64,000 nucleotides of DNA from Ferrovibrio sp046297895 (GTDB lineage: Bacteria; Pseudomonadota; Alphaproteobacteria; Ferrovibrionales; Ferrovibrionaceae): assembly GCF_046297895.1 (NCBI RefSeq), contig NZ_JBKBHC010000010.1, positions 1 through 64,000 of the forward strand, written 5' to 3'. The translations under genes were made by a program, and so were the position numbers. The notes below the pieces were generated by a model. It had not been told where the DNA came from and searched no databases. It saw only the letters and a list, made by a program, of their open reading frames with translations. Below, piece by piece: positions 17,123-25,038 of the stretch; within the stretch, counting starts at the first letter, position 1, and every line of letters begins with the position of its first letter.

Positions 17123-17854
17123 ATGGCGCGCCGCACAAAAACCAGATCGACCCAGAAAAAAACCGTATCGCCGGTAGCGGCCCCCAAGCCGGGCCAGACC
17201 ACGGCACGGCGGAAATCCGCGGCATTGCTCGCCAAAGCGGTGCCGCTGCCGGCCAAGCCGGTAGTCCGTGCACCCGCACAACGCCGCCTCGTGGTCGGCA
17301 TCACCGGCGCATCGGGCGTGATCTACGGCATCCGGCTTCTGGAATCGCTCAAAGGCAGCGGTATCGAGTCGCATCTGGTGATGACCCGTGCCGCCGAGAT
17401 GACGATCGCCTATGAAACATCGTATGCGCCGCAGCAGGTGAAAGCCCTGGCTGACAAGGTCTATCCGATTGCCGATATCGGCGCGGCGATCTCGTCGGGC
17501 TCGTTCCAGACGTTGGGCATGGCGGTGATGCCCTGCTCGATGAAGACGCTGGCCGAGATCGCCACCGGCGTGACCGGCACCCTGCTGTCGCGCGCCGCCG
17601 ACGTGACGCTGAAGGAGCGCCGCCGCCTGGTGCTGGTGCCGCGCGAGACGCCTCTGCATCTGGGCCATATCCGCAATATGGCGAGCGTGACCGAAATGGG
17701 CGCCATCGTGGCGCCGCCGATGCCGGGCTTCTATGCCCAGCCGCAGAGCCTGGACGACCTGATCAACCACACGGTCGGCCGCGTGCTGGACCTGTTTGGC
17801 ATCGACAGCGGGCTGGTGAAACGCTGGACCGGCAAGCCGCGCAAGGACGTCTAG
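17123..17854 (+). CDS. ubiX: UbiX family flavin prenyltransferase
   Basis: Makes prenylated FMN for the UbiD decarboxylase used in ubiquinone synthesis. The catalytic domain begins near residue 55 (LVVGITGASGVIYGIRLLE) and retains SSGSFQTLGMAVMPCSMKTLAEIATGVTGTLLSRAADV and ERRRLVLVPRETPLHLGHI. Normal UbiX is about 190 residues; here 243, with a basic, Ala/Pro/Lys-rich N-terminal extension of about 52 residues (ARRTKTRSTQKKT...). The extension may mean the real start is internal, but no ATG or GTG suits near residue 54. The end overlaps the convergent TIGR02444 gene by 4 bases. Confidence 0.9.
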   Translation: MARRTKTRSTQKKTVSPVAAPKPGQTTARRKSAALLAKAVPLPAKPVVRAPAQRRLVVGITGASGVIYGIRLLESLKGSGIESHLVMTRAAEMTIAYETSYAPQQVKALADKVYPIADIGAAISSGSFQTLGMAVMPCSMKTLAEIATGVTGTLLSRAADVTLKERRRLVLVPRETPLHLGHIRNMASVTEMGAIVAPPMPGFYAQPQSLDDLINHTVGRVLDLFGIDSGLVKRWTGKPRKDV

Positions 17855-18375
17855 GCGAAGGCCGCGTCGAGCAGCCGGGCCCCGGCCGGCAGGATATCGG
17901 CATTGCCCGGCGCCAGATGGTCCAGATAGGCGGCCAGATGCTCGGCGGCGGCCAGCATCTCGGCCTCGCGCGGTACCGGCGGCTTCCGCCGCGCCGCCGG
18001 GCTGATGCGGGCGGCGCCCGCCAGCCAGGCCTGCGCCACCTGTTCCAGCTTGAGTTCCAGCGCCTTGGCCTCGGCATAGAGGGCCTCGGCGGCCGGCTCG
18101 GCAGCCTGCAGCGCTTTCAGCGCCCGGCGCGCCACCCGCAGGGGCGCCAGTGCGGCATTGACCGGGGCGGCGGCGGCCTGAACGCGGGCGATCTCGCCGG
18201 GCACCCAGCCGGCATAACCCTGCCGCGCCCGCCAGAAGCCCAGCAACAGAAGGTTCACATCGGCGCCGAAACCGTCCTGCAGGGCCAGGCAGGCCTCGGC
18301 CACCCCCGGACGGTCATACAGCGTGAGGGAAAAAGCCCAGAAGCCGGGCTTTGCGTCTGTGTCGGGCGCGATCAT
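17851..18375 (-). CDS. TIGR02444/DUF2390 family protein
   Basis: 174-residue helical protein of unknown function, recognised from FWAFSLTLYDRPGVAEACLALQDGFGADVNLLLLGFW, the hallmark of the TIGR02444 group. The rest is Ala-rich helix. No signal peptide, transmembrane helix or catalytic motif. It lies convergent to ubiX with a 4-base overlap and divergent from the small DUF465 gene at 18452. Confidence 0.85.
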   Translation of the reverse strand: MIAPDTDAKPGFWAFSLTLYDRPGVAEACLALQDGFGADVNLLLLGFWRARQGYAGWVPGEIARVQAAAAPVNAALAPLRVARRALKALQAAEPAAEALYAEAKALELKLEQVAQAWLAGAARISPAARRKPPVPREAEMLAAAEHLAAYLDHLAPGNADILPAGARLLDAAFA

Positions 18376-18451
18376 CCGTGCTATGGTTACGGCCTTTCCG
18401 GCCCCGGCGAAAGCCCGGGGAACCTCCGGGCCGCATCCATCGAGTCACGGC

Positions 18452-18667
18452 ATGAATTTTCCAGGGCCGATCAATACCGAGGAATTGCAGCGCAAGCTGG
18501 CCGATCTGCGCGCCGAGCATCGCGACCTGGACGATGCCATCGCCGCCCTGGCCGAGCAGCCGCATCTGAACCTGATCCAGATCCAGCGCATGAAGAAGCG
18601 CAAGCTGGCCCTGAAGGACCAGATCACCAAGATCGAGAATCTGCTGATTCCCGACATCATCGCCTGA
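18452..18667 (+). CDS. YdcH/DUF465 family small protein, copy 2
   Basis: 71-residue helical hairpin: LQRKLADLRAEHRDLDDAIA, then LIQIQRMKKRKLALKDQITK and IENLLIPDIIA. The pattern of charged heptads followed by a MKKRKLALKDQI turn is characteristic of DUF465. The ATG at 18452 is the first Met giving the family-type protein. It ends 7 bases before the methyltransferase start. Together with the copy at 16796 it flanks ubiX and the TIGR02444 gene. Confidence 0.85.
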   Translation: MNFPGPINTEELQRKLADLRAEHRDLDDAIAALAEQPHLNLIQIQRMKKRKLALKDQITKIENLLIPDIIA

Positions 18668-18674
18668 TCGCCAC

Positions 18675-19280
18675 ATGAGCAATCCTGTCAGCACGGCCGG
18701 CTATGCCGAGGCCGCCGATACCCTCGCCGCTCAGTATGAAAGCGTCCGCTTCGAGGACGTGCATCGCGACATCCTGCACCTGATCCCCGCCCCGCCTGGC
18801 CACGCCCTGGATATCGGCGCCGGCACCGGACGCGATGCCGCCGCCCTGGCGCGGCGCGGTTTTACGGTCACCGCCACCGAACCGACAGCGGAACTGCGGG
18901 CCCATGGCGAACGCCTGCATGCCGGCCTGGACATCCGCTGGCTGGACGATGCCCTGCCCGACCTGCCGCGTCTGAGCGCCGCCGGACAGGCCTTCGATCT
19001 CGTGATGCTGACGGCGGTGTGGATGCATCTGGATGCAGGCGAGCGCGAGCGCGCCATGGCGGCCGTCGCGCCGCTGCTGGCGCCGCAGGGCCGGCTGGCG
19101 CTGTCGCTGCGCCATGGCCCGGTGCCGGAAGGACGGCGCATGTTCGACGTGGCGGCCGAGGAAGTGATCGCGGCGGCGGCCGGCCACGGTCTTGCCCTGC
19201 TGCACCGGAACACGCGCGGCGACATGCTGGGCCGCGGCGACGTGCGCTGGAGTTTTCTGGTGCTGGAACGGCCGGCCTGA
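18675..19280 (+). CDS. Class I SAM-dependent methyltransferase
   Basis: 201-residue Rossmann-type methyltransferase. Motif I is LDIGAGTGRDAAALARRGF (about 46-64), followed by an acidic residue at the end of strand 2 (VTATEPT) and the LVMLTAVWMHL segment. The substrate is unknown; the pattern resembles SAM methyltransferases of the UbiE/Tehb-like group. It follows the DUF465 gene closely and ends 6 bases before the convergent DNA polymerase gene. Confidence 0.82.
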   Translation: MSNPVSTAGYAEAADTLAAQYESVRFEDVHRDILHLIPAPPGHALDIGAGTGRDAAALARRGFTVTATEPTAELRAHGERLHAGLDIRWLDDALPDLPRLSAAGQAFDLVMLTAVWMHLDAGERERAMAAVAPLLAPQGRLALSLRHGPVPEGRRMFDVAAEEVIAAAAGHGLALLHRNTRGDMLGRGDVRWSFLVLERPA

Positions 19281-19286
19281 CGCCGG

Positions 19287-20642
19287 CTATTCGATGAATT
19301 CCTTCGCATCGGGGATGCGGTTGAAGGCGATCTTGGCGCCCATGAAATCGGCGCGGTGGCCCGGCAGGACGCCCAGATGCACGGTATCCTTGCCGAACTT
19401 GCCGTTCAGCCTGTCCATCACCGCCGAGAGCTTGGCGCGGGCCGCCGCCTGTTGCGGGTTGCGCTCATGTCCCGAACCGCCCGAAAAGAGATCGAGCGTG
19501 ACCTGCTGTTCCGGCACCAGGCCGTGCAGCGCGATGCCCACCTTCTTGAAGCGGCCGCGGCGCGGGCCGGTTTCCCGCAGCATCGCCTGCCACAGCCGCT
19601 CGGCGGCATCGAGCAGGATGAAATTATCCTGCGTCTGGGTGAGGCGGAAATCAGCGGCCCAGCGCTCGCCCGTCTCGAACCGCGCCTTCAGGTAAAAGCC
19701 CGAGGCGAGATAACCCATGCGGCGCAGGCGGCTGCCCGCCTTGGTGCAGAGCCGGCGCACGACGAGAAAGGCGGAGTCGGCGTCGCGGAATTGCGGCGGC
19801 AGCACATGTTCATGGCTGACGCTGCGATGTTCCGACGACTGGTGATAATCGCCATAGCCGCGCAGCCGCGCGCAGAAGGCCGGGCCCTCCTTGCTGCCCC
19901 AGATGGCGCGCGCCTCGCGCGGATCGAGCGCCCAGAGCTGTTCGATGCTGCGGATGCCGGCCTCGTTCAGCCGCCGCTCCATGTTCGGCCCGATACCCGG
20001 CAAATCGCGCAACGGCAACGGCAGGATGCGTTCAGGTAATTCGTGGCGGTGGATCACCGTCAGGCCGTCGGGCTTCTGCATGTCGCTGGCCAGCTTGGCG
20101 AGGAACTGGTTGGGCGCGATGCCGATGGAGCAGCGGATGCATTCGCCCAGATTCTGCCGCAGCCCGGCCTTGATGCGATGGGCCAGCGCGCGTGCCTCGG
20201 GTTCCAGCTTCTGCGGGCCCATCAGCTCGCAAGAGACCTCGTCGATCGACCACGACTTGTAGACCGGGATATGGCGGTCGACCTCTTCGAGGATGCGGTG
20301 GTGGTATTTGACATACACATCGTGGCGGGCATCGACCAGGGCGATGCCGGGGCAGAGGCGTTTTGCCTCCCAGACCGGCGTGCCGGTCTTGATGCCGAAA
20401 GCTTTGGCTTCATACGACGCCGCAATCGCCGAGGTGGTCTCGCTCATCACCGGCACCACGATCACCGGCTTGCCGCGCAGGCGCGGATTCTCCTGCTGCT
20501 CGACGGACGCGAAATAGCTGTTGAGATCGAGATAGAGCCAGTCGAGCGAAGACGCCTCCCAGGCGGCGCGCTGGATTGCACTATTCTGGGCGGCGCTGCT
20601 CTGGGCGGCTTTCGACAGGCGGCTGACGGCTGGGGCGGACAT
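19287..20642 (-). CDS. Y-family DNA polymerase (DinB/UmuC superfamily)
   Basis: Translesion DNA polymerase. Metal-binding residues are intact: LYLDLNSYFASVEQQ (Asp39) and WSIDEVSCELMG (Asp134, Glu135). The thumb helix-hairpin-helix is seen as LPLRDLPGIGPNMERRLNEAGI, followed by a little-finger domain with VSHEHVLPPQFRD. It has a short N-terminal extension (about 33 residues) and a C-terminal stretch of about 40 residues ending in PDAKEFIE. Not ImuB, since the catalytic acids are present; the motif context (YLDLNSYFA, not YDMDCFFA) is unlike canonical Pol IV. The physiological role is not inferable; no lexA-type operator was identified. Confidence 0.88.
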   Translation of the reverse strand: MSAPAVSRLSKAAQSSAAQNSAIQRAAWEASSLDWLYLDLNSYFASVEQQENPRLRGKPVIVVPVMSETTSAIAASYEAKAFGIKTGTPVWEAKRLCPGIALVDARHDVYVKYHHRILEEVDRHIPVYKSWSIDEVSCELMGPQKLEPEARALAHRIKAGLRQNLGECIRCSIGIAPNQFLAKLASDMQKPDGLTVIHRHELPERILPLPLRDLPGIGPNMERRLNEAGIRSIEQLWALDPREARAIWGSKEGPAFCARLRGYGDYHQSSEHRSVSHEHVLPPQFRDADSAFLVVRRLCTKAGSRLRRMGYLASGFYLKARFETGERWAADFRLTQTQDNFILLDAAERLWQAMLRETGPRRGRFKKVGIALHGLVPEQQVTLDLFSGGSGHERNPQQAAARAKLSAVMDRLNGKFGKDTVHLGVLPGHRADFMGAKIAFNRIPDAKEFIE

Positions 20643-20724
20643 GCCCGGGAATTTACCGGGTTATGTATAGAAACGAAATAGGAACATTCTCCGGACAGGC
20701 ATTACGCACCGCAGCGTTTCCCCC

Positions 20725-20749
20725 GGCGCCGAACGGCGCCTGCTTTTTT
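20725..20749 (+). terminator. Plus-strand orphan terminator-like hairpin
   Basis: GGCGCC / GGCGCC stem around a GAAC loop, followed by TGCTTTTTTG on the plus strand. It lies between two minus-strand genes, with no plus-strand gene ending just upstream, so it may stop antisense transcription or be part of a duplicated 3' segment. An outer CCGCAGC / GCTGCGG pair (20709-20715, 20750-20756) could enclose it. Confidence 0.5.
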
Positions 20750-20758
20750 GCTGCGGCG

Positions 20759-21448
20759 CTATGCGCCGCAGCGTTTCCACTGGCCGATATCCCAGTGGAA
20801 ATGCTTGGCATGGGCGGCATCGGCATTGGGGCCCAGCACCACCGAGAAATAGCGGCAGGCGGCGCGGTTCATCTCGCGCAGATACTGCCCCTCCCGGCCG
20901 CGGGCACGGAACTGTTCGGCCACCGAAAGCCTGGTGCCGTCGCCGAGCATGAAGCCCCAGATGTCGATGGCGCGGCCATGGCCATGCTCGCTGATGCGGC
21001 TGCCATTGCCCGTCATCGCCTTGCAGGTGAAGCCGCCGGCATGGTTGAGCTGCACCAGCGACTGGCCGAACAGCTTCTGCGCCTCGGGCTGCAGCACCTC
21101 CTGTTCGAACTGCACCAGGCGCAGGGCCATCGGACAGGTCAGCTCGACCGGGCGGTTCAGAGTGAGGCTGCTGCGGATCAGCTTCACGCCGTTCTGCAGG
21201 GTGCAGCCGTCCTTGCCCGGCTCGGCCTGGGCGATCAGCTCGAACTGCGCGCCGGTGGCCTGCAGGTCGTTCAGGCAGGCCGACTGGATCGGATCGCGGT
21301 TGGGCCAGAACAGCAGCGCCCCGGCATGGGGCGCAGGCGGCGCCTGCGGTACCGACCGGGCCGACTGGCGCGGCGCGCAGGCCGATGCCAGCAGCATGAG
21401 GCCGAGGGCGGCGACTATTCCGGCGCTTACTCTGAAACTGGCAGCCAC
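20759..21448 (-). CDS. Extensin-like C-terminal domain protein
   Basis: Exported peptidase-like protein of the extensin family (DD-carboxypeptidase-like fold) thought to act on the cell wall. The 229 residues open with a signal peptide (hydrophobic 8-22, possibly a lipoprotein with ASAC at 21-24), and carry the family metal-type motifs SEHGHGRAIDIWGF and HAKHFHWDIGQW, plus paired Cys (CLNDL, GCTLQN, LTCPMALR, FTCKAM). Its start overlaps the epmA 3' end by 22 bases, so it is likely co-transcribed with epmA. The C-terminal codons (WKRCGA) recur just downstream as GKRCGA. Confidence 0.88.
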   Translation of the reverse strand: MAASFRVSAGIVAALGLMLLASACAPRQSARSVPQAPPAPHAGALLFWPNRDPIQSACLNDLQATGAQFELIAQAEPGKDGCTLQNGVKLIRSSLTLNRPVELTCPMALRLVQFEQEVLQPEAQKLFGQSLVQLNHAGGFTCKAMTGNGSRISEHGHGRAIDIWGFMLGDGTRLSVAEQFRARGREGQYLREMNRAACRYFSVVLGPNADAAHAKHFHWDIGQWKRCGA

Positions 21449-22491
21449 AGTACCTCCTCGATCCGGCTGGCGCCGGCCAGCAGCATCACCAGCCGGTCCA
21501 CGCCAAGCGCAATGCCGGCGCAGGCAGGCAAGCCGTGCCGCAACGCGGCGATGAAATCGGCGTCGATGGGATAATCGTAGCCATAGAGGCGTTTTTTCAG
21601 CGCCATGTCGGCCTCGAAGCGGCGTTGCTGCTCATCCGCATCGGTGAGTTCGGAAAAGGCATTGGCCAGTTCCATGCCGCAGGCATAGAGCTCGAAGCGC
21701 TCGGCCAGCCTTGGCTGCTCCGGCTTGGGCCGGCTCAGGGCCGCCATGTGGAGCGGATAATCGTAAAGCACCGTCGGCGCGCCCAGGCCGAGTTTCGGCT
21801 CCACGCGATCCAGCGCGACCCGGAAATAGAGATCGTCCCAGCCATCCCCCTCGGTCACGCGGATGCCGATGCCGGAGCAGGCGGCACGCATCGCCGCCAG
21901 ATCGGGATAAAGCGGATCGGCGCCGATGCAGGCATCGAGGTCGAGTCCGGCATGCATTTCGAACGCCTGCTGCACGGTCAGATACTGCCAGGGTGCGGCG
22001 ATGTCGGCCTGCTGTGCCTGCCAGCGCAGGACCGATCTGCCGCAGGCGGCGGCGATGTCGCGCAGCAGGTCCTCGCAATCGGCCATGATGGCCCGGTAGT
22101 CCACACCAGCCCGGTACCATTCCAGCATCAGGAAGGCCGGATGATGGGCGGCGGCGCGTTCGCCGTTGCGAAAGACGGGGGCGAGCTGGAACAGCTTTTC
22201 CTCGCCGGCCGCCAGCAGCTTCTTCATGGCGAATTCGGGGGAGGTGTGCAGATAGAGCGGCCGGGTGGAACCGTCGGGATGTTCCAGCCGGGTTTCGAAG
22301 GCTTTCAGATGCGGCTCCAGCCCGGGCGAAACCTGCAGGGCCGGGGTCTCGACCTCGACGAAGCCCTGGCGGCCGAAACTGGCCCGAATCGCCTGCAATA
22401 CCCCCTGGCGCAGCAGCAGGTTGGGCCGGCGGCGGGCGTAGAGTTCGGGATGCCACCAGGGGGTGGCGCCGGAAGGGCCGGAATTCTGCAT
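21427..22491 (-). CDS. epmA: EF-P--(R)-beta-lysine ligase EpmA (GenX/PoxA/YjeA)
   Basis: Class II lysyl-tRNA-synthetase paralogue that attaches (R)-beta-lysine to Lys34 of elongation factor P. The 354 residues have the class II core without an anticodon-binding domain: LRQGVLQAIRASFGRQGFVEVETPALQ (motif 1), LYLHTSPEFAMKKLLAAG, FQLAPVFRNGERAAAHHPAFLMLEWYR (motif 2) and the C-terminal GIALGVDRLVMLLAGASRIEEV (motif 3). I start at the ATG at 22489-22491, which gives normal length. It is divergent from efp, its substrate gene, with a gap of about 110 bases. No epmB-like radical SAM gene is in the window. Confidence 0.93.
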   Translation of the reverse strand: MQNSGPSGATPWWHPELYARRRPNLLLRQGVLQAIRASFGRQGFVEVETPALQVSPGLEPHLKAFETRLEHPDGSTRPLYLHTSPEFAMKKLLAAGEEKLFQLAPVFRNGERAAAHHPAFLMLEWYRAGVDYRAIMADCEDLLRDIAAACGRSVLRWQAQQADIAAPWQYLTVQQAFEMHAGLDLDACIGADPLYPDLAAMRAACSGIGIRVTEGDGWDDLYFRVALDRVEPKLGLGAPTVLYDYPLHMAALSRPKPEQPRLAERFELYACGMELANAFSELTDADEQQRRFEADMALKKRLYGYDYPIDADFIAALRHGLPACAGIALGVDRLVMLLAGASRIEEVLWLPVSE

Positions 22492-22600
22492 TTTCGCCGC
22501 GACTCGGGTTGAGCGGGGGGTTCTGACCTGATAGTTTCCGCGCGGTTTTTTAGCAAGCGGGTCCGCAACGGGCCCGCTGTTCGTTTCCGGAGATACGTTT

Positions 22601-23173
22601 ATGGCCAAGGTGAACGCCAACCAGCTCCGCAAGGGCAACGTGGTGGAGATCAACGGCAAGCTGCTCGCCGTGATCACCGCGCAGAACATCCAGCCCGGCA
22701 AGGGCACCCCGGTGACCCAGCTCGACTTGCGCGACCTGTCGACCGGCATCAAGACCACCGAACGCTACCGTACCACCGAGTCGGTCGAACGCGTCTTCAT
22801 CGACACCCGCGAGTTCAGCTACCTGTATGCCGAAGGCGACATGTACACCTTCATGGACTCGGAGAATTACGAACAGATCTCCGTGCCGGCCGATGTGGTG
22901 GGCGACCAGGCCGTGTGGCTGCAGGAAGGCATGAAGGTCGAGATCGCGCTGTATGAAGGCAAGCCGGTATCGGTGAGCCTGCCGCAGACCGTGATCATGG
23001 AGATCACCGAGACCGAGCCGACCGTGAAGGGGCAGACCGCCTCGTCGTCCTACAAGCCGGCTATCGTGGAAAACGGCCAGCGTGTGATGGTGCCGCCGCA
23101 TGTTTCCGCCGGCGTGCGCATTGTGATCAACATCGCCGAAGGCGGCGTCTACCTGGAACGCGCCAAGGACTGA
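22601..23173 (+). CDS. efp: Elongation factor P
   Basis: Relieves ribosome stalling at polyproline. 190 residues in three beta-barrel domains: KOW-like N-terminal (MAKVNANQLRKGNVVE), the middle OB domain, and the C-terminal OB domain ending GVRIVINIAEGGVYLERAKD. The modification loop NIQPGKGTP carries Lys34, the site that EpmA lysylates. Ribosome site GGAG precedes the ATG by 8 bases. The 5' leader contains a GC-rich inverted repeat (22554-22576 region). Followed by a strong terminator. Confidence 0.97.
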   Translation: MAKVNANQLRKGNVVEINGKLLAVITAQNIQPGKGTPVTQLDLRDLSTGIKTTERYRTTESVERVFIDTREFSYLYAEGDMYTFMDSENYEQISVPADVVGDQAVWLQEGMKVEIALYEGKPVSVSLPQTVIMEITETEPTVKGQTASSSYKPAIVENGQRVMVPPHVSAGVRIVINIAEGGVYLERAKD

Positions 23174-23201
23174 TCCGGCCGGCGCTTGCATCTGCAATCA
23201 A

Positions 23202-23229
23202 CCCGCCATGGCGACATGGCGGGTTTTTT
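23202..23229 (+). terminator. Rho-independent terminator after efp
   Basis: Nine-base perfect stem CCCGCCATG / CATGGCGGG around a GCGA loop, followed by TTTTTTG. It lies 28 bases after the efp stop. On the other strand the T-run is weaker, so it mainly ends efp. Confidence 0.93.
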
Positions 23230-23244
23230 GTTCACAGCTTTTGT

Positions 23245-23610
23245 TCACAGGGCGACCAGCGGGCCAAAAAAGCCGGTGACGCGCTGCAGCCGCCCGCCCG
23301 TCCCCAGCAGGCAGAAATCGACCCCCTCCCGCATCACGCTGCCATCGGCGGCAAGGCGCACGAAACCGAACCGCAGGCCGCCAGGATGGCTGTCGACCAT
23401 GCTGGTGCGGCGGATGACGCTGCCGGGGAATTTCTCCAGCAGCGCGCCGATATGCGCCACCAGGGCGGCACGGTCGAGATCACGAACCATCGGATCGCTG
23501 TAGCGACAATCGTCCGTCCAGGCCACGCGCAACAGGCGGCTCCGCTCACCGGCATCGGATGTGTTCCAGGCCGCACAATAGGTGTCGACCACGTCATCGA
23601 GCGCCATCAT
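23245..23610 (-). CDS. SnoaL/NTF2-like fold protein
   Basis: 121-residue protein with the NTF2/SnoaL pattern: MALDDVVDTYCAAWNTSDAGERSRLLRVAWTDDCRYSDPM, ALVAHIGALLEKFPGSVIRRTSMVDSHPGG and GVDFCLLGTGGRLQRVTGFFG. No catalytic residues can be named with confidence; family members include isomerases, dehydratases and non-enzymes. The ATG at 23608-23610 has GGAGG upstream. It converges on the efp terminator. Confidence 0.7.
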   Translation of the reverse strand: MMALDDVVDTYCAAWNTSDAGERSRLLRVAWTDDCRYSDPMVRDLDRAALVAHIGALLEKFPGSVIRRTSMVDSHPGGLRFGFVRLAADGSVMREGVDFCLLGTGGRLQRVTGFFGPLVAL

Positions 23611-23810
23611 GGTCGCCTCCCCGGTTTTGCGGGAGTTTAGCAAACTGTGACCGATGGCACAGCCGCGATGCCATGCCCGCGGTAGATGGCGGCGCGACGA
23701 CGATGCGCCGCGATCATCCATTTTCCCGTACCAAGCTTTCACGCGTCGAATTTCATCCGCGCCGGCCAACAGGTTATGCCGGCCTGCGGCCATCATGGGA
23801 GTGATGTGTC

Positions 23811-24284
23811 ATGTCATACCCGAAGGAATTGTCCGCGCTGGAAGCCCTCTGGCGCAGCAAACGCGGCAACCGCCGGCTGCCAAGCCGCAGCGATTTCACG
23901 CCGGAGAGCCTGCGGCCATGGCTGGGAAATCTGGGCATCGTGGCAGTGGAACGCGCGCAGCGCCTGCGCTTCCGTGTCCTGCTGTCGGGCACGCGGCTGG
24001 ACGACTATCGCGGCTTCGGCGTTACCGGCCGGTATCTGGATGAAATCTGCGGCAACGGTTTCCGTTCGATCCGCCGTTACCTGGACTGCGTGACGCGCGG
24101 CGAGCCGGTGCATCTGGTGCATGACAATTCATCCAACAGCACGATCTATGCCCAGATGGCCAAGATCCTGCTGCCGCTGAGTGAGGACGGCGTCACCGTC
24201 GACCGCATCCTGATGGCGATCTATCCCCTGCCCGCCAATGACGGCGACAGCCTGCCGCAGAACCCAAGCGCGCTGGCGAGCTAG
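23811..24284 (+). CDS. PAS domain protein (PAS_5-like family), fourth copy
   Basis: 157 residues, same overall layout as the triplet at 9-10.7 kb: a helix ending RSKRGNRRLPSRSDFTPESLRPWLGNLGIVAVE, a core LRFRVLLSGTRLDDYRGFGVTGRYLDEIC, and a final sheet ILLPLSEDGVTVDRILMAIYPLP. It is more diverged and lacks the DFRYRL and IPHQRPP signatures. No output domain. The 3' end is 6 bases from the convergent HxlR gene. Ligand and partner unknown. Confidence 0.7.
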   Translation: MSYPKELSALEALWRSKRGNRRLPSRSDFTPESLRPWLGNLGIVAVERAQRLRFRVLLSGTRLDDYRGFGVTGRYLDEICGNGFRSIRRYLDCVTRGEPVHLVHDNSSNSTIYAQMAKILLPLSEDGVTVDRILMAIYPLPANDGDSLPQNPSALAS

Positions 24285-24290
24285 CGCAGG

Positions 24291-24770
24291 TCAGAGGGGC
24301 GGCTTCACGCCCGATGCAGCCTGCGCATCATATGCATCGCGCGCCGCCGTCACCGCCGCGCTGTGGCGGATTGCCCATTCCCATACGCCGCATAAAGCCT
24401 CGGTCAGTTCCACGCCAAGGGGCGTCAGCGCGTAATCCACGCGCGGCGGCACTTCTGCATACACCTGTCGCACCACCACGCCGTCGCGCTCCAATTGGCG
24501 CAGGGTCTGGGTCAGCATCTTCTGGCTGATTCCATCCAGCCTTTCGCGCAGGCGCGAAAAGCGCATGGCGCCGCGTTCATAGAGTTCGTCCATGGCGCGC
24601 AGGCTCCATTTGTCGCCGAAACGCACCATCACCTCGCGCACCAGTTCCTCGGCCTCGGGCGGGATGTAGCAGCCGCCCTCGGCGCAGGCTGCAGGCGCTT
24701 CGGGGCGCAGGGCGGGCGGCATGGTTTCCGGCAGGTGCCTATCGGTCGTCGAAAGTGCCTTATTGCTCAT
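24291..24770 (-). CDS. HxlR-family winged-helix transcriptional regulator
   Basis: 159 residues with the HxlR signature: VMVRFGDKWSLRAMDEL, RFSRLRERLDGISQKMLTQTLRQLERDGVVVRQVYAEVPPRVDYALTPLG. An N-terminal extension of about 30 residues contains a Cys (ACAEGGC), a possible thiol or metal sensor in this family. It is divergent from iorAB with a 268-base gap, so it probably regulates that pair; the operator was not identified. Confidence 0.88.
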   Translation of the reverse strand: MSNKALSTTDRHLPETMPPALRPEAPAACAEGGCYIPPEAEELVREVMVRFGDKWSLRAMDELYERGAMRFSRLRERLDGISQKMLTQTLRQLERDGVVVRQVYAEVPPRVDYALTPLGVELTEALCGVWEWAIRHSAAVTAARDAYDAQAASGVKPPL

Positions 24771-25038
24771 GATCTGCGGGGCCCGATATAGGTTTGCTGA
24801 TGCGGACAGGATACGCGTTCCGAAACGCGGATGCGACCGGCGATATTCTGTCCGCCGTCACAGGATCAGACAAAATCACGAGGTCTTGCCTTCAGCCCGA
24901 TAAGCTATAGTTCGTTTTACCAGCAGGGGGGCCGCATGTTCGGCCCATATTCACAGCATTGAAAATTCACAGCCGGCACACCCTCTTGAAAGGCCGGCCC
25001 ATCCATCACATTCCACACCGCCCCAGTGGAGGATCACC

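Noticed and set aside
22554..22576. Leader hairpin of efp as a riboswitch
   Set aside because: A 9-base stem with a short loop in a GC-rich region; no conserved aptamer is recognisable.
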